64,000 nt of DNA from Vreelandella halophila (GCF_019903425.1 NZ_JACHUZ010000013.1:562087-626086); one strand, 5' to 3'. Shown: positions 1-12,265, counted from the stretch's first letter. The notes: a model not told the origin generated them from the sequence alone. Made by a program: numbers and translations.

Positions 1-1676
<1,676 letters not shown>

Positions 1677-2249
1677 TCAGTCACGCAGAAGGGTACCATC
1701 CATGGGGTCGATGATGCGGCTCGGGCGCCGGGCGCCGCCCAGGGATCCGGTTAGGATGCCGTCCAGCTCACGGCCGAAAGCCCGTTGGATCTGCCAGGAC
1801 CAGCGCAGGGGCGAGCCGCCGGCGCGATTGCAGGATGTGGACACCAGTGGCCCACCAAAGGCCCGGCACAGACGCCGGACCTGGGGATGATCGGGCACCC
1901 GCACGGCCACCCGGTCGTGATCGCCGCGCACCAGTGAAGGCACCCGCTCGCCGGGATCCGGCAGCAACAGCGTATTGGCGCCGGGCCAGTAGTCATCCAC
2001 CGCCCTGCGGAGCGCTGAGGGTGCGTCCGCCAGCAGAAAATCCAGCTGCTGCGCATCCGCGGCAACCAGGATCAGCCCCTTGTGCCAGGGCCGGCCCTTG
2101 AGCGCCAGGATCCGCTCCACGGCCTCCGGGTCCCAGGGATCACAGCCCAGGCCCCAGACCGCCTCCGTTGGGTAGGCCCAGACACCGCCGGCCATGAGCG
2201 AATCCGCTGCCTGTTCAATATGCCACCAGTCCGGGCTCCGCGCTGTCAC
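1677..2249 (-). CDS. tsaC: L-threonylcarbamoyladenylate synthase
   Basis: Makes threonylcarbamoyl-AMP from threonine, bicarbonate and ATP, the first step of t6A modification of ANN-decoding tRNAs. YrdC/Sua5 fold throughout, with YPTEAVWGLGCDP near residue 28, the KGRPWHKGLILV substrate loop and the SANxSG-like region replaced by STSCNRAGG. I prefer the GTG at 2249, because GGAGG sits 6 bases before it; the GTG at 2255 would overlap that Shine-Dalgarno. The result is 190 residues, the same length as the E. coli protein. Confidence 0.93.
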   Translation of the reverse strand: MTARSPDWWHIEQAADSLMAGGVWAYPTEAVWGLGCDPWDPEAVERILALKGRPWHKGLILVAADAQQLDFLLADAPSALRRAVDDYWPGANTLLLPDPGERVPSLVRGDHDRVAVRVPDHPQVRRLCRAFGGPLVSTSCNRAGGSPLRWSWQIQRAFGRELDGILTGSLGGARRPSRIIDPMDGTLLRD

Positions 2250-2306
2250 CGGCACCTCCGTCTGCAGAATCGTCAGGCGGAAGTCTATCCGTAGCGGCGT
2301 TCCACG

Positions 2307-3458
2307 TCAGCCCGAACGGCGTCGATAGCCTCCGGGCGTTGCTTCCACCAGCCCCTCCATCTCCAGCAGCAGCACGGCCTGGAGCAGGTCGGCGGCCGCC
2401 ATGCCCGTGGCGCGGCAGAGGCTGTCCGAATCCACCGGCTCATAGGTCACGGCCTCCAGAACGCGGCGACTGCTTTCATCCAGATGGGCGGGCGTGGTTT
2501 CAGCTTGCGGTTCCGTTCCGGTGGGCAGGGATTCCCAGACACCCAGCTCCGAGACAATATCCTCCACCGTCTCCACCAGCACGGCGCCTTCCCGGATCAG
2601 CCGGTGACAGCCCCGGACGCTCGGCTGATGGATGGAGCCGGGAATGGCGAAGACCTCCCGCCCCTGTTCCATGGCCAGCCGTGCCGTGATGAGCGAGCCG
2701 CTGCGCAGCCCGGCTTCCACCACCAGGACACCCCGGCAGAGGCCGCTGATCAGGCGGTTGCGCTGGGGAAACAGGTGGGAGCGGGCAGGGGTGCCCGGAG
2801 GCAGCTCGGAGACCAGGAGACCGCCTGCCTGCAGCATGTCGTGGGCCAGGGCCTCATGGCGGCGCGGGTAGGGGCGGTCGACGCCGTTGGCGAGTATGCC
2901 CACGGTGGCGCCACCGCCTTCCAGCGCCCCCTTATGGGCTGCCCCGTCGATGCCGAGAGCGAGACCGCTGACCACGCTGAAACCGCCTTCAGCCAGGGCC
3001 TGGGCAAACCGGCGTGCATGGTTGAGTCCGTCGCGGCTGGCGTGCCGGCTGCCGACCATGGCGAGACAGGGGCGACTGAGGGCGCTGATGTCGCCCCGGC
3101 AATAGAGCACCGGCGGCGGGCCATGGATGTGGCGCAGCACCTCCGGGTACTCCGGATCCCGCCAGTGGATAACGCGGATCCCGAGCGACGCGCACTGCTG
3201 CCGGGCATGATCCAGGCGTTGCCGGGTGGTGGGCTCCAGCCCCTGGACCTGCCAGGCGTTCAGGGTCCTGCGGGTTGAGGGCGGCAGTCCAAGTGCCCGC
3301 AGACTGTCCGGCGCCATGGCGAGCAGCTGTGTGGGGTCCTCAAGCTGGTCCAGGACCACCTGCCAGTGTTCCGGGTTCATACCGGGCAGCAGAGCGAGAA
3401 GATGATGGGCGTCGCCTGTCTCCGGCTCGGGAAGGGTGGGTCGTTCCATGACCGTCAT
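2307..3458 (-). CDS. dprA: DNA-processing protein DprA (Smf)
   Basis: Single-strand DNA-binding protein that loads RecA on incoming DNA during transformation; also present in non-competent bacteria. The order seen is an N-terminal SAM-like region, the Rossmann-type DprA core with MVGSRHASRDG, SGLALGIDGAAH and FPQRNRLISGL, and a C-terminal winged-helix domain (about residues 320-380). 383 residues is normal for the proteobacterial long form. The ATG at 3458 has AGAGGAAG 7 bases upstream; a second in-frame ATG lies 3 codons in. It sits between the LysM gene and tsaC on one strand. Confidence 0.95.
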   Translation of the reverse strand: MTVMERPTLPEPETGDAHHLLALLPGMNPEHWQVVLDQLEDPTQLLAMAPDSLRALGLPPSTRRTLNAWQVQGLEPTTRQRLDHARQQCASLGIRVIHWRDPEYPEVLRHIHGPPPVLYCRGDISALSRPCLAMVGSRHASRDGLNHARRFAQALAEGGFSVVSGLALGIDGAAHKGALEGGGATVGILANGVDRPYPRRHEALAHDMLQAGGLLVSELPPGTPARSHLFPQRNRLISGLCRGVLVVEAGLRSGSLITARLAMEQGREVFAIPGSIHQPSVRGCHRLIREGAVLVETVEDIVSELGVWESLPTGTEPQAETTPAHLDESSRRVLEAVTYEPVDSDSLCRATGMAAADLLQAVLLLEMEGLVEATPGGYRRRSG

Positions 3459-3487
3459 TGGTGACTTCCTCTGTCAGAAAGATTGTT

Positions 3488-4516
3488 TCAGGGGTTTCGG
3501 ACCTCGTCCATGATCTCCAGCGGTCGCGTCGCCTGCAGAACCAGGCCGTAGCTGAGTTTCTCATAGGTGCGGAAGACCATCAGCAGGCCGGCCCGTTCCG
3601 ATGGCAGCTGCAGCAGTTCATCCGTCACCGGATCCCGTGCCTGGTTGCCCTTCTTGTAGACCGCCAGCACATGACCCGTTTCCAGACCCTCGCGCTCACC
3701 GCGGTTGATGGTGACCACATTATACTGGCCGATGTTGCTGACGCCATCCTCAACGTCGATCATCCGCCCCTGGATATCAGCCTCCGGAGCGCGCGGCTGG
3801 AATCGAGTGGTGATCTCACGCGCCTCCGTGGGCAGCAGCCGGTCCTCGGCTTCAATCTCTTCACGGCTGGCCGTGAGGTCCACGCTCAGCAGCTCGCCAT
3901 TGACCTCGGCCACACGGCCCCGGCCCATGGAACGTGCCTCGAGCCCCAGGAACTCACCGGTTTCCGGATCCACGTGCCGGGCACCACGCCGGAACACCGC
4001 CAGGGTCTCCCGGGGCTGAGCCTCGCCTCTCGCGTAGACCCGATCTCCGGCACCGCTGATCGAACGCCGGTCCCGGCCCTGCACGATGTAGGGGGCTTGC
4101 TCAAGGGTGGACTCGTCAACGATCCGCGTTTTGGACAGGAAGCTCCGGATCTCCTCCAGGGGTATGGTGGGGATGGGCGTGTCCAGGGGCGTCTCCTTGG
4201 CTTCCGGAGACAGCTTGATCTCACGGTCCTGATCCGTGTCCGTGGCCCGGGTCAGCCGGGGCTGTCCGTCCACCCAGGTCAGCTCCAGGACATCGCCGGG
4301 GTAGATCAGGTGCGGGTTGTCCACCTGCGGGTTGGCCTGCCAGATTTCCGGCCAGTTCCACGGCTCCTTCAGGAAGCGCGCGCTGATATCCCAGAGTGTA
4401 TCCCCCGGCTGCACGGTGTATTGCTCGGGATGGTCATCCCGCAGCTGTGTCTGGGCCATAACCCCGGCGGCGCCCAGCCCGAGGGCCACCGTGAGCAGAA
4501 TCGACAGAATCCTCAT
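3488..4516 (-). CDS. Secreted LysM-domain protein
   Basis: Predicted peptidoglycan-binding envelope protein of unknown precise role. From the chosen ATG it starts with a clear Sec signal peptide (residues 1-21, cleavage after VMA), followed by one LysM domain at about residues 32-80 (YTVQPGDTLWDISARFL...NPHLIYPGDVLEL). About 260 residues follow without a domain I recognise, with repeated beta-rich segments. Two upstream in-frame starts exist (ATG at 4558 and a far-upstream one), but they would bury the signal peptide. The same gene (PA0020-like) lies between def and dprA in Pseudomonas, supporting orthology. Confidence 0.88.
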   Translation of the reverse strand: MRILSILLTVALGLGAAGVMAQTQLRDDHPEQYTVQPGDTLWDISARFLKEPWNWPEIWQANPQVDNPHLIYPGDVLELTWVDGQPRLTRATDTDQDREIKLSPEAKETPLDTPIPTIPLEEIRSFLSKTRIVDESTLEQAPYIVQGRDRRSISGAGDRVYARGEAQPRETLAVFRRGARHVDPETGEFLGLEARSMGRGRVAEVNGELLSVDLTASREEIEAEDRLLPTEAREITTRFQPRAPEADIQGRMIDVEDGVSNIGQYNVVTINRGEREGLETGHVLAVYKKGNQARDPVTDELLQLPSERAGLLMVFRTYEKLSYGLVLQATRPLEIMDEVRNP

Positions 4517-4649
4517 GCTCGGTTTCCTTGCTGGCTTGTCTCGATCGATCGACGTCATTATTTCACCACTATAGAAGAAATAACGCCATTTGCGATCTCC
4601 GCCGGGCAACCGCGTCCACAACACTGCAATGATTTGTAAGCGCTGCGGT

Positions 4650-4679
4650 TTGTACGGCCATTGCCTGATGCGTGATAAT
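4650..4679 (+). promoter_or_regulatory. Possible sigma-70 promoter for def operon
   Basis: TTGTAC (4650-4655) and GATAAT (4674-4679) are separated by 18 bases and lie 28 bases upstream of the def start, in the gap between def and the divergent LysM gene. The -10 is good and the -35 weak. Confidence 0.35.
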
Positions 4680-4707
4680 GGCAGCGGTAATCCTTCGGAG
4701 CAGCACC

Positions 4708-5214
4708 ATGACTCTCAGTATTCTGGAATTTCCGGACCCGCGCCTGCGGACCGTGGCGGAGCCGGTGACGTCCGTTGATGACAGCATCCGACGCCTGATC
4801 GATGACATGATCGAAACCATGTACGCGGCCCCGGGCATCGGGCTGGCCGCCACCCAGGTGAATGTGCACCAGCGGGTGCTGGTAATCGATCTTTCCGAAG
4901 ACCAGAGCAACCCCCGGGTATTCATCAACCCCGAACTCGAGATTCCCGAAAGCGAGAAGGAGCCCATGCAGGAGGGCTGCCTTTCCATTCCGGGCGTCTA
5001 CGAGGATGTCTCTCGCCCCCAGTCCGTGCGGGTGCGGGCACTCGACTACAACGGCGAGCCATTCGAAGAGGAACACAGCGGCCTCATGGCAGTCTGCCTG
5101 CAGCATGAGGTGGACCACCTGAACGGTCGGCTTTTCATCGACTACCTGAGCCAGCTCAAACGCAGCCGTATCCGGCGCAAGGTCGAGAAACAGCAGCGCC
5201 AGAAAGCGTCCTGA
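4708..5214 (+). CDS. def: Peptide deformylase
   Basis: Removes the formyl group from the N-terminal methionine of nascent proteins. All three metal/active-site motifs are visible: [17 protein letters not shown] and HEVDHLNG. The ATG at 4708 ([13 protein letters not shown]) is preceded by CGGAG and gives 168 residues, the family norm; an upstream in-frame ATG at 4672 lacks a ribosome site. It heads def-fmt-rsmB, with fmt 14 bases downstream. Confidence 0.97.
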   Translation: MTLSILEFPDPRLRTVAEPVTSVDDSIRRLIDDMIETMYAAPGIGLAATQVNVHQRVLVIDLSEDQSNPRVFINPELEIPESEKEPMQEGCLSIPGVYEDVSRPQSVRVRALDYNGEPFEEEHSGLMAVCLQHEVDHLNGRLFIDYLSQLKRSRIRRKVEKQQRQKAS

Positions 5215-5228
5215 GGAGTCACTGAACC

Positions 5229-6170
5229 GTGCGGATTGTTTTCGCGGGCACCCCGGATTTTGCCGCGGCCAGCCTGAATGCCCTCATTGAAGCGGGGCAC
5301 GAGATCCTGGCCGTCTACACCCAGCCGGACCGCCCCGCCGGGCGGGGCCGAAAGGCACGCCGCGGCCCGGTGTCCCAACTGGCTCACGATCACGGACTGT
5401 GCATCGAACAGCCGGAGAGCCTGCGCAACGCCGAGGCACAGGCCAGGCTGCGTGAGCTGGCACCGGACGTGATGGTGGTTGCCGCCTACGGCCTGATCCT
5501 GCCCCAGCCGGTGCTGGATATTCCGGATCACGGCTGCCTGAACGTACACGCATCACTGCTGCCACGCTGGCGCGGGGCCGCGCCAATCCAGTGGGCCATT
5601 GCCGCCGGCGACACCGAGACCGGCATCAGCATCATGCAGATGGACGCCGGCCTGGATACCGGCGATGTCCTCAGCCGCCACCCTATCACCATCACGGACG
5701 AGGACACCGGCGGCAGCCTTCACGACCGGCTGGCAGAACTTGGAGGCAAGGCCATTTCCAGTGCGCTGCACGAACTGGCCCACGGCAGCCTTAACCCCGA
5801 GCCCCAGGATGATCACAGGGCTACCTATGCGCGCAAGCTGGAACGCAGCGATGGCCGCATCGACTGGCAGGGGTCGGCCCAGTCGCTGGCGCGGCGCATC
5901 CGCGCCTTCAATCCCTGGCCCATGGCCCACACCACGGTGGGTGACGAGGCTGTGCGTGTGCTCTTTGCGGAGCCGGTGAACACCGAGGTGACGGATGCCG
6001 ACCCCGGCACCGTGCTGGAACGCGAATCGTCCGGCGCCCTGGTGCAGTGCGGCGAAGGCGTCATCCGCATTACCAGGGTCCAGCTGCCCGGAGGCCGTCC
6101 CCAGTCCATGCAGGACCTCATCAATGGTGGCCGGCCCGTGCTCCTTCCGGGGCAGAGGCTGGGAGCATGA
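5229..6170 (+). CDS. fmt: Methionyl-tRNA formyltransferase
   Basis: Formylates initiator Met-tRNA using 10-formyl-tetrahydrofolate, the partner reaction of def upstream. The N-terminal hydrolase fold has the NVHASLLPRWRGAAPIQWAI catalytic block (Asn/His) and LDTGDV; a C-terminal OB-like tRNA-binding domain follows. 313 residues, normal size. It starts with GTG after GAGGAGT. The stop overlaps the rsmB start as ATGA, which indicates coupling. Confidence 0.97.
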   Translation: MRIVFAGTPDFAAASLNALIEAGHEILAVYTQPDRPAGRGRKARRGPVSQLAHDHGLCIEQPESLRNAEAQARLRELAPDVMVVAAYGLILPQPVLDIPDHGCLNVHASLLPRWRGAAPIQWAIAAGDTETGISIMQMDAGLDTGDVLSRHPITITDEDTGGSLHDRLAELGGKAISSALHELAHGSLNPEPQDDHRATYARKLERSDGRIDWQGSAQSLARRIRAFNPWPMAHTTVGDEAVRVLFAEPVNTEVTDADPGTVLERESSGALVQCGEGVIRITRVQLPGGRPQSMQDLINGGRPVLLPGQRLGA

Positions 6171-7483
6171 GCGGCGTGACAGGGGGCTCCCTGCGCGCCA
6201 CGGCAACCCGCATCATCCACCAGGTGGTTCACAGCGGCCAGTCACTCGGGCAGATCCTGCCCCCGGCTCTTGAGGGCCTGCCGGCGGATGAGCGTGGCCG
6301 ACTGCAGGACTGGTGCTTCGGCAGCTGCCGCTGGTGGCACCGCCTCAACGCGGAACTGCAGCAGCGGCTGCACAAGCCCCTGCCGAAACGCCATGCGCAG
6401 CTCGAGTCCCTGCTGATCCTGGGGCTCTACCAGCTGCGCCACACCCGGATCGCGCCCCATGCGGCCATCCACCAGAGCGTCGAGACCGCCCGGGAACTCG
6501 GCGCGCACCAGCTGACCGGCCTGGTTAACGGCATACTCCGGAAAAGCCTGCGTGACGGCGAAACGGACCCCGCTTCCGATGCCATCCGCTACAGCCATCC
6601 GGAATGGCTGGTGGCCAAGATCAGTGCCAACTGGCCGGAACACTGGCAGGCCATGCTGGAGGCCAACAACCACAGGCCCCCCATGAGCCTGCGTTATCAT
6701 CCCGGTCACCACAACCAAGCCAGTGCCCTGGCGGCACTCGCCGACGCCGGTCTGAGCGCGCAGCCCGGCCGGCTCGCGCCCCATGCCCTGCAGCTGGACG
6801 AGGCCTGCCCGGTGGAGCGCATTCCGGGCTTTGCCGAAGGCCACTTCAGCGTCCAGGACGAAGCCGCGCAGCTGTGTACGCAGCTGCTTGAGCTGGCCCC
6901 GGGCCAGCGCGTGCTGGACGCCTGTGCCGCTCCCGGCGGCAAAACCGGCGCGATACTGGAAAACCAGCCGGATCTGACGGACCTGGTGGCGCTGGACTCG
7001 GACCGCGACCGGCTCGGCCGCATCACGGAGAACCTGGAACGCATCGGCGCCCGCGCCCGGCTGGTGGCGGCGGATGCCGGCGACCCGGACACCTGGTGGG
7101 ACGGCGCCGCCTTCGACCGCATCCTTCTGGACGCCCCCTGCAGCGGCACCGGCGTCATCCGCCGCCATCCGGACATCAAGCTCCTGCGCCGCGAAACGGA
7201 CATCCGCGACCTGGCGGATACCCAGCTGCGCCTGCTGGAGGCCTGCTGGCATACCCTCGCCATTGGCGGCCGGCTGGTCTACGCCACCTGCTCTGTGCTT
7301 CAGCAGGAAAACGCGCGTATCATACAGCGCTTCATCAATGGCCACATGGATGCCCAGCTGGTCCCCATAACGCTGGACTGGGGCATCGAGACCGGTTACG
7401 GTCGCCAGTTAATCACGGGGGAGCGGGAGCAGGACGGCTTTTTCTACGCCTGTCTGGAGAAGAACCCGGCCCACTGGGTCTGA
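6167..7483 (+). CDS. rsmB: 16S rRNA (cytosine-967-C5) methyltransferase
   Basis: Methylates C967 of 16S rRNA with S-adenosylmethionine. It has an N-terminal NusB-like RNA-binding domain (about residues 10-135) and a Rossmann methyltransferase domain with LDACAAPGGKT, DAPCSGTGVIRRHPD (first catalytic Cys) and YATCSVLQQEN (nucleophilic Cys). The ATG at 6167 overlaps the fmt stop and gives 438 residues, close to the E. coli 429. Confidence 0.96.
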   Translation: MSGVTGGSLRATATRIIHQVVHSGQSLGQILPPALEGLPADERGRLQDWCFGSCRWWHRLNAELQQRLHKPLPKRHAQLESLLILGLYQLRHTRIAPHAAIHQSVETARELGAHQLTGLVNGILRKSLRDGETDPASDAIRYSHPEWLVAKISANWPEHWQAMLEANNHRPPMSLRYHPGHHNQASALAALADAGLSAQPGRLAPHALQLDEACPVERIPGFAEGHFSVQDEAAQLCTQLLELAPGQRVLDACAAPGGKTGAILENQPDLTDLVALDSDRDRLGRITENLERIGARARLVAADAGDPDTWWDGAAFDRILLDAPCSGTGVIRRHPDIKLLRRETDIRDLADTQLRLLEACWHTLAIGGRLVYATCSVLQQENARIIQRFINGHMDAQLVPITLDWGIETGYGRQLITGEREQDGFFYACLEKNPAHWV

Positions 7484-7513
7484 CGGATCCGGCAAGGGAG
7501 TCAGCAGTTACCC

Positions 7514-8896
7514 ATGAAGATCATCATTCTCGGCGCCGGCCAGGTGGGGGGTACGCTCGCGGAAAACCTGGCCAGCGAGGCGAACGACATCACCGTGGTG
7601 GACAACAACCCGGGCCGGCTGCGCGAGCTCCAGGACAGGCTGGACATCCAGTCCGTGCTCGGACGCGGCTCCTATCCGCGCGTGCTCAAGCAGGCCGGCG
7701 CCCAGGACGCGGACATGCTGATCGCCACCACCAACAGCGACGAGGTCAATATGGTCGCCTGTCAGGTGGCCTGGACCTGCTTCCGAACCCCCACCAAGAT
7801 CAGCCGCGTGCGCACCGGCGCCTACCTGGCCCGCCCGGAGCTGTTCGACCGGGACAAGAAGGAAGGCTTCCCCATTGATGTGCTGATCAGCCCGGAGCAG
7901 GTGGTCACCGAGCACATCACGCGCCTGATCGAATACCCCGGCACCCTCCAGGTTCTGGACTTCTCCCGCGGCCTGGCCCGGCTGGTGGCGATCCGCGCCA
8001 CCGAAGGCGGTCCGCTGGTCGGGCATGAGCTGTCCTACCTGCGCGCGCACATGCCGCGCATCGACACCCGGGTCGCCGCCATCTTCCGGCGCGACCGGCC
8101 CATCATTCCCCAGGGCGACACCGTGATCGAGGAGGGCGACGAGGTCTTCTTCATTGCCGCCAGTGACCATATACGCGCGGTCATGAGCGAACTCCAGCCG
8201 CTGGAAAAGCCCTACAAGCGCATCATGATCACCGGCGGCGGCAACATTGGCCACCGGCTGGCGCGCACGCTGGAGGATCGCTTCCGGGTACGCATCATCG
8301 AGCGCAGCCAGGACCGCTGCATTGAGCTTTCCGAGAACCTGGACAACACCATCGTTCTCCAGGGCGACGCCGCCAACAAGGACCTGCTGCTGCAGGAAAA
8401 CATCGAGGACACGGACGTGTTCTGCGCCGTTACCGACGACGACGAGGCCAACATCATGGCCTCGATGCTCGCCAAGCGCCTGGGTGTGCGCAAGGTCATG
8501 ACACTGATCAACAACCCGGATTACGTGGACCTGATCCAGGGCGGTGAAATCGATGTGGCCATTTCGCCCCAGCAGACCACCATCGGCAGCCTGCTCACGC
8601 ACGTGCGCAAGGGCGACGTGGTCAACGTGCATTCACTGCGCCGGGGCGCGGCCGAGGCCATTGAGGCCATCGCCCATGGCGATCAACGGTCGTCCAAGGT
8701 CGTAGGGCTGCGTCTCGATGAAATTCCGCTGCCGGAAGGCACCACCATCGGCGCCATCGTGCGCGATAACGAGGTGCTGATCGCCCACGACCACGTCCGG
8801 GTCCAGCCGGACGATCACGTTATCCTTTTCCTTGTGGACAAGACCCGCATCCGGGAAGTGGAGAAGCTCTTCCAGGTCGGACTCACGTTCTTCTAG
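7514..8896 (+). CDS. trkA: Trk potassium uptake peripheral protein TrkA
   Basis: Cytoplasmic NAD(H)/nucleotide-gated regulator of the Trk potassium channel. It has the duplicated architecture RCK-N, RCK-C, RCK-N, RCK-C: nucleotide loops [14 protein letters not shown] at the N-terminus and [11 protein letters not shown] near residue 238, with TrkA-C domains near 145-225 and 370-455. 460 residues equals the usual 458. It is followed 11 bases later by trkH, so both parts of the transporter are made together. Confidence 0.97.
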   Translation: MKIIILGAGQVGGTLAENLASEANDITVVDNNPGRLRELQDRLDIQSVLGRGSYPRVLKQAGAQDADMLIATTNSDEVNMVACQVAWTCFRTPTKISRVRTGAYLARPELFDRDKKEGFPIDVLISPEQVVTEHITRLIEYPGTLQVLDFSRGLARLVAIRATEGGPLVGHELSYLRAHMPRIDTRVAAIFRRDRPIIPQGDTVIEEGDEVFFIAASDHIRAVMSELQPLEKPYKRIMITGGGNIGHRLARTLEDRFRVRIIERSQDRCIELSENLDNTIVLQGDAANKDLLLQENIEDTDVFCAVTDDDEANIMASMLAKRLGVRKVMTLINNPDYVDLIQGGEIDVAISPQQTTIGSLLTHVRKGDVVNVHSLRRGAAEAIEAIAHGDQRSSKVVGLRLDEIPLPEGTTIGAIVRDNEVLIAHDHVRVQPDDHVILFLVDKTRIREVEKLFQVGLTFF

Positions 8897-8907
8897 AAGG
8901 GCACGCC

Positions 8908-10356
8908 ATGCGTTACGGGGTCATCGCCAGAATTATCGGCCTGCTGATGATGGTGTTCAGCCTGACGCTGCTGCCGCCGGTGGCCATCTCGCTGCTCTAT
9001 AGTGACGGACAGGCCTACGCTTTTCTTGAAGGCTTTGCCGTGGTGCTTCTGGTCGGGGCACTGGTCTGGTGGCCGAACCGTGGCAACAGTGCTGAGCTGC
9101 GGGTGCGCGACGGCTTCCTGATCACCTCCCTCTTCTGGATCGTGCTGAGCCTTGCCGGCTCCGTGCCGTTCTTCTTCAGCTCCGACCCCAGCATGCGCTA
9201 CGTAGACGCGCTTTTTGAGGCAGTCTCGGGCCTGACTACCACGGGCGCGACCGTGCTGACCGGACTGGACACCATGCCCGAGTCCATCCTCTGGTACCGC
9301 CAGCAGCTGCAGTGGCTGGGCGGCATCGGCATCATCGTGCTGGCCGTGGCCATCCTGCCCATGCTGGGCATCGGGGGCATGCAGCTGTACCGGGCCGAGG
9401 TGCCGGGGCCGGTCAAGGACAACAAGCTGACCCCACGCATCGCCGAGACGGCCAAGGCCCTGTGGTACATCTACGTGGGGCTGACCATCGCCTGTGCGCT
9501 GGCCTACTGGATCGCGGGCATGACCCTGTTCGATGCCATCGGTCACAGTTTCTCGACCGTCGCCATCGGGGGCTTTTCCACCCACGATGCCAGCATGGGG
9601 CACTTCGACAGCCACGCCATCAAGCTGATCGCCTCCTTCTTCCTGTTCCTCAGCGGCGTCAACTTTGCCCTGCATTTCATGGCCTGGAACCAGCGCGGCC
9701 CCTGGCACTACTTCCGGGATCCGGAATTCCGCTTCTATGCCGGTGTCATGGGAGGGGCCTGCGTGGCTACCGTGGGGATCCTGCTCGTGACAGCCACCTA
9801 CGATCCCTGGCACAGCATCACCAACGGGATTTTCCAGGTCCTGTCCATCGCCACCACCGCCGGTTTCACTTCTGCCGACTTCCACTACTGGCCGAGTGTT
9901 CTCCCTGTCATGCTGATCCTGATGGCCTTCATGGGCGGCTGCGGTAACTCCACCGCCGGCGGCATGAAGGCCATGCGGATACTTCTGATCTACCGCCAGG
10001 GCGCGCGGGAAATCCGCCGTATCCTGCATCCGAACGCCGTCATCCCCATCAAGCTCGGCCACCGGCCCGTCTCGGACCGTATCCTCCAGGCGGTCTGGGG
10101 CTTCTTCTCCATGTACATGGTGGTTTTCGTGGTGCTGCTTCTGATCAACCTGGCGGTGGGCCTGGATCAGGTCACCGCCTGGACGGCCGTGGTCGCCACT
10201 CTGACCAACCTCGGTCCGGGTCTGGGCGAGGTCTCCAACACCTTCCAGACGATGCCGGATCTCACCAAGTGGAGCGGCATGGCGGCCATGATCCTGGGGC
10301 GCCTGGAGATCTTCACGCTGCTGGTACTGTTCACCCCTGAATTCTGGCGGCGTTGA
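8908..10356 (+). CDS. trkH: Trk potassium channel subunit TrkH/TrkG
   Basis: Inner-membrane ion-translocating subunit that works with TrkA. Ten or more hydrophobic segments are arranged as repeated M-P-M units, with pore-loop glycines visible in SGLTTTGATVL, TVAIGGFSTHD, TTAGFTSADF and TNLGPGLGE. 482 residues is typical. The start ATG follows AGAAGGGCACGCC. Encoded directly after trkA; important for osmoadaptation. Confidence 0.96.
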   Translation: MRYGVIARIIGLLMMVFSLTLLPPVAISLLYSDGQAYAFLEGFAVVLLVGALVWWPNRGNSAELRVRDGFLITSLFWIVLSLAGSVPFFFSSDPSMRYVDALFEAVSGLTTTGATVLTGLDTMPESILWYRQQLQWLGGIGIIVLAVAILPMLGIGGMQLYRAEVPGPVKDNKLTPRIAETAKALWYIYVGLTIACALAYWIAGMTLFDAIGHSFSTVAIGGFSTHDASMGHFDSHAIKLIASFFLFLSGVNFALHFMAWNQRGPWHYFRDPEFRFYAGVMGGACVATVGILLVTATYDPWHSITNGIFQVLSIATTAGFTSADFHYWPSVLPVMLILMAFMGGCGNSTAGGMKAMRILLIYRQGAREIRRILHPNAVIPIKLGHRPVSDRILQAVWGFFSMYMVVFVVLLLINLAVGLDQVTAWTAVVATLTNLGPGLGEVSNTFQTMPDLTKWSGMAAMILGRLEIFTLLVLFTPEFWRR

Positions 10357-10400
10357 ACGGCCAGTGTAACAACCAGCGAGGCTGGACTAGACTGCGACAC

Positions 10401-12265
10401 ATGGAACGTACTGTCGGGGCCTGGTTTCTGGTCGTTATCCTCGGTCTCATGGCACTGGGCAGTGGCCCGGCCAGGGCACTTGAACGCGTCGCCGTGGATG
10501 ATGAGACGGAGCTGGATCTCAGCCGTCATATGCGCTGGGTTGCCGACCCCGAATCTGAACTGAGCCCACAATCCCTGCTAAGGGAACCGCAAAAGCCGGA
10601 CTGGCAGAGCACCAACGGCAGGATTCTCAACCTGGGGCTCGAGAGCGCCCCCGTCTGGATGGGCGTCTGGCTTGAGAGTAACTCGGAGGTCGACCGCTAC
10701 CTCCAGCTGGCCTATCCACCGCTGGATGATGTCCGGATGTACCTTGTCCGGGCCAGTGATGGTGAAACCATCATCGACGTCCATACCGGCGATACCCTGC
10801 CGTTCTCAACACGGCCGATTGCCCATCACGATTTCGTGACCCGCCTGACCCTGGCCCCGGACGCACGCTACCTGCTGCTGATCCGCATCCAGACCGAGGG
10901 AGCCCTGCAGGCCCCGGGGAGCCAGCAGCCTTTCTCAGGGATACCCAGGACTCCTCGGCCATGCACATGATGTTCTTCGGCATCATGGGAGCACTCGCCA
11001 TCTATAACCTGCTGCTTTACGTCGCGGTACGGGACGGTGCCTATCTCTGGTATGTGCTCTATCTGCTGGCCTTTGTTCTTTCACAGGCATCGCTGCGGGG
11101 CTTCGGATTCCAGTACCTGTGGCCCGGCGCCCCCTGGTTCAACGGCGTCAGCCTGACGCTGTTTCTCTCACTCAGCCTTGCGGCCGTGGGTTTCTTTACC
11201 CACCAGTTCCTCAATGCTCCCCGTCACAGCCGCCTGTGGTCCATCATCTTCCGGGCCATCGGCTGGTCGGGCGTGGGCCTGGCACTCCTCAGCCTGATCG
11301 TGCCCTACCACATCGCCGTTGCGCTGATGCTGGTGGTTGTCACCAGCGGGGCTGTACTGGGGCTGGTGGGTGGCTGCTATCTATGGTGGCGCGGTGAAGT
11401 GCTCGCCCGCTTCTACGTCATTGCCTGGGGCATTTTCCTGTTTGCCAATATTGCCTATACCCTCAGCAAGGCAGGCCTGATTCCCACCAACACGCTGGTG
11501 GACCATGGCACGCAGATCGGCGCCGTCATCCAGATGCTGCTGCTTTCCTTCGCGCTGGCCTGGCGCATTAACCAGGAGCGAGAACAGCGCCAGGAAGCAC
11601 AGGCCAAGGCCCTGCGAGTGCAGCAGGACGCCAACCTGAAACTGGAAGCACGGGTAGAGGAACGCACCGAGGAGTTACGCCATGCCTATGACCAGCTCAA
11701 ACAGCTGAGCGAACTGGATGGGTTGACGCAGCTCAAGAACCGGCCCTACTTCGACCAGGCACTGGAACGCGAATGGCGGCGCAACTGCCGTGAAACCCAG
11801 GCGATGTCACTTCTGATGCTGGACATAGATCACTTCAAGGCGGTGAATGACAACTATGGCCACATCTGTGGCGATGAGGCACTGCGCCAGATTGCCGGGA
11901 TCTGCCAGGACGGGGTCGGGCGGGTGGCGGACACCGTTGCGCGCTACGGTGGCGAGGAGTTCGTGATCCTGCTTCCCATGACAGACCTTGAGGGTGCTGG
12001 CCTGTTGGCCGAACGCGTCCGGAACGCGGCTGCCTCACTGGCATTTGAGTGGGAAGGAACCACTATTCCGATCACGCTTTCCATTGGCGTGGCCAGCTGC
12101 ACACCGGATTATCAGCGTGATTACGAATGGCTGATCCGCACGGCCGATAAGGCACTCTATAGAGCGAAGGCCTGCGGCCGCAACCGCACGCTGATGGCCC
12201 ACGAGAATGACAGCGGGGAGATCAACCTGACACCCGCCGGAAACAATCAGCCCTCCCGGGGCTGA
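10401..12265 (+). pseudogene. 7TMR-DISM diguanylate cyclase, interrupted by a -1 frameshift
   Basis: Membrane-bound GGDEF protein that would make cyclic di-GMP. Part 1 (ATG 10401 to a stop at about 10970) has a signal peptide ending near ARA and a 7TMR-DISM extracellular sensor domain. Part 2 continues in another frame to 12265 with seven hydrophobic segments, a coiled-coil linker and a GGDEF domain that keeps the active GGEEF and the RVAD inhibitory I-site in correct spacing. The break falls at the CCCCGGGG run 10912-10919. One extra base there restores a continuous reading frame (QAPGEPAAFLRDTQDSSAM) of about 621 residues. Real mutation, phase switch or sequencing error cannot be told apart here. 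Confidence 0.85.

Noticed and set aside
10401-12265. Programmed -1 frameshifting to join the cyclase halves
   Set aside because: The run CCCCGGGG is not a classical slippery heptamer and no stimulatory element is evident; a base loss or sequencing error is simpler.
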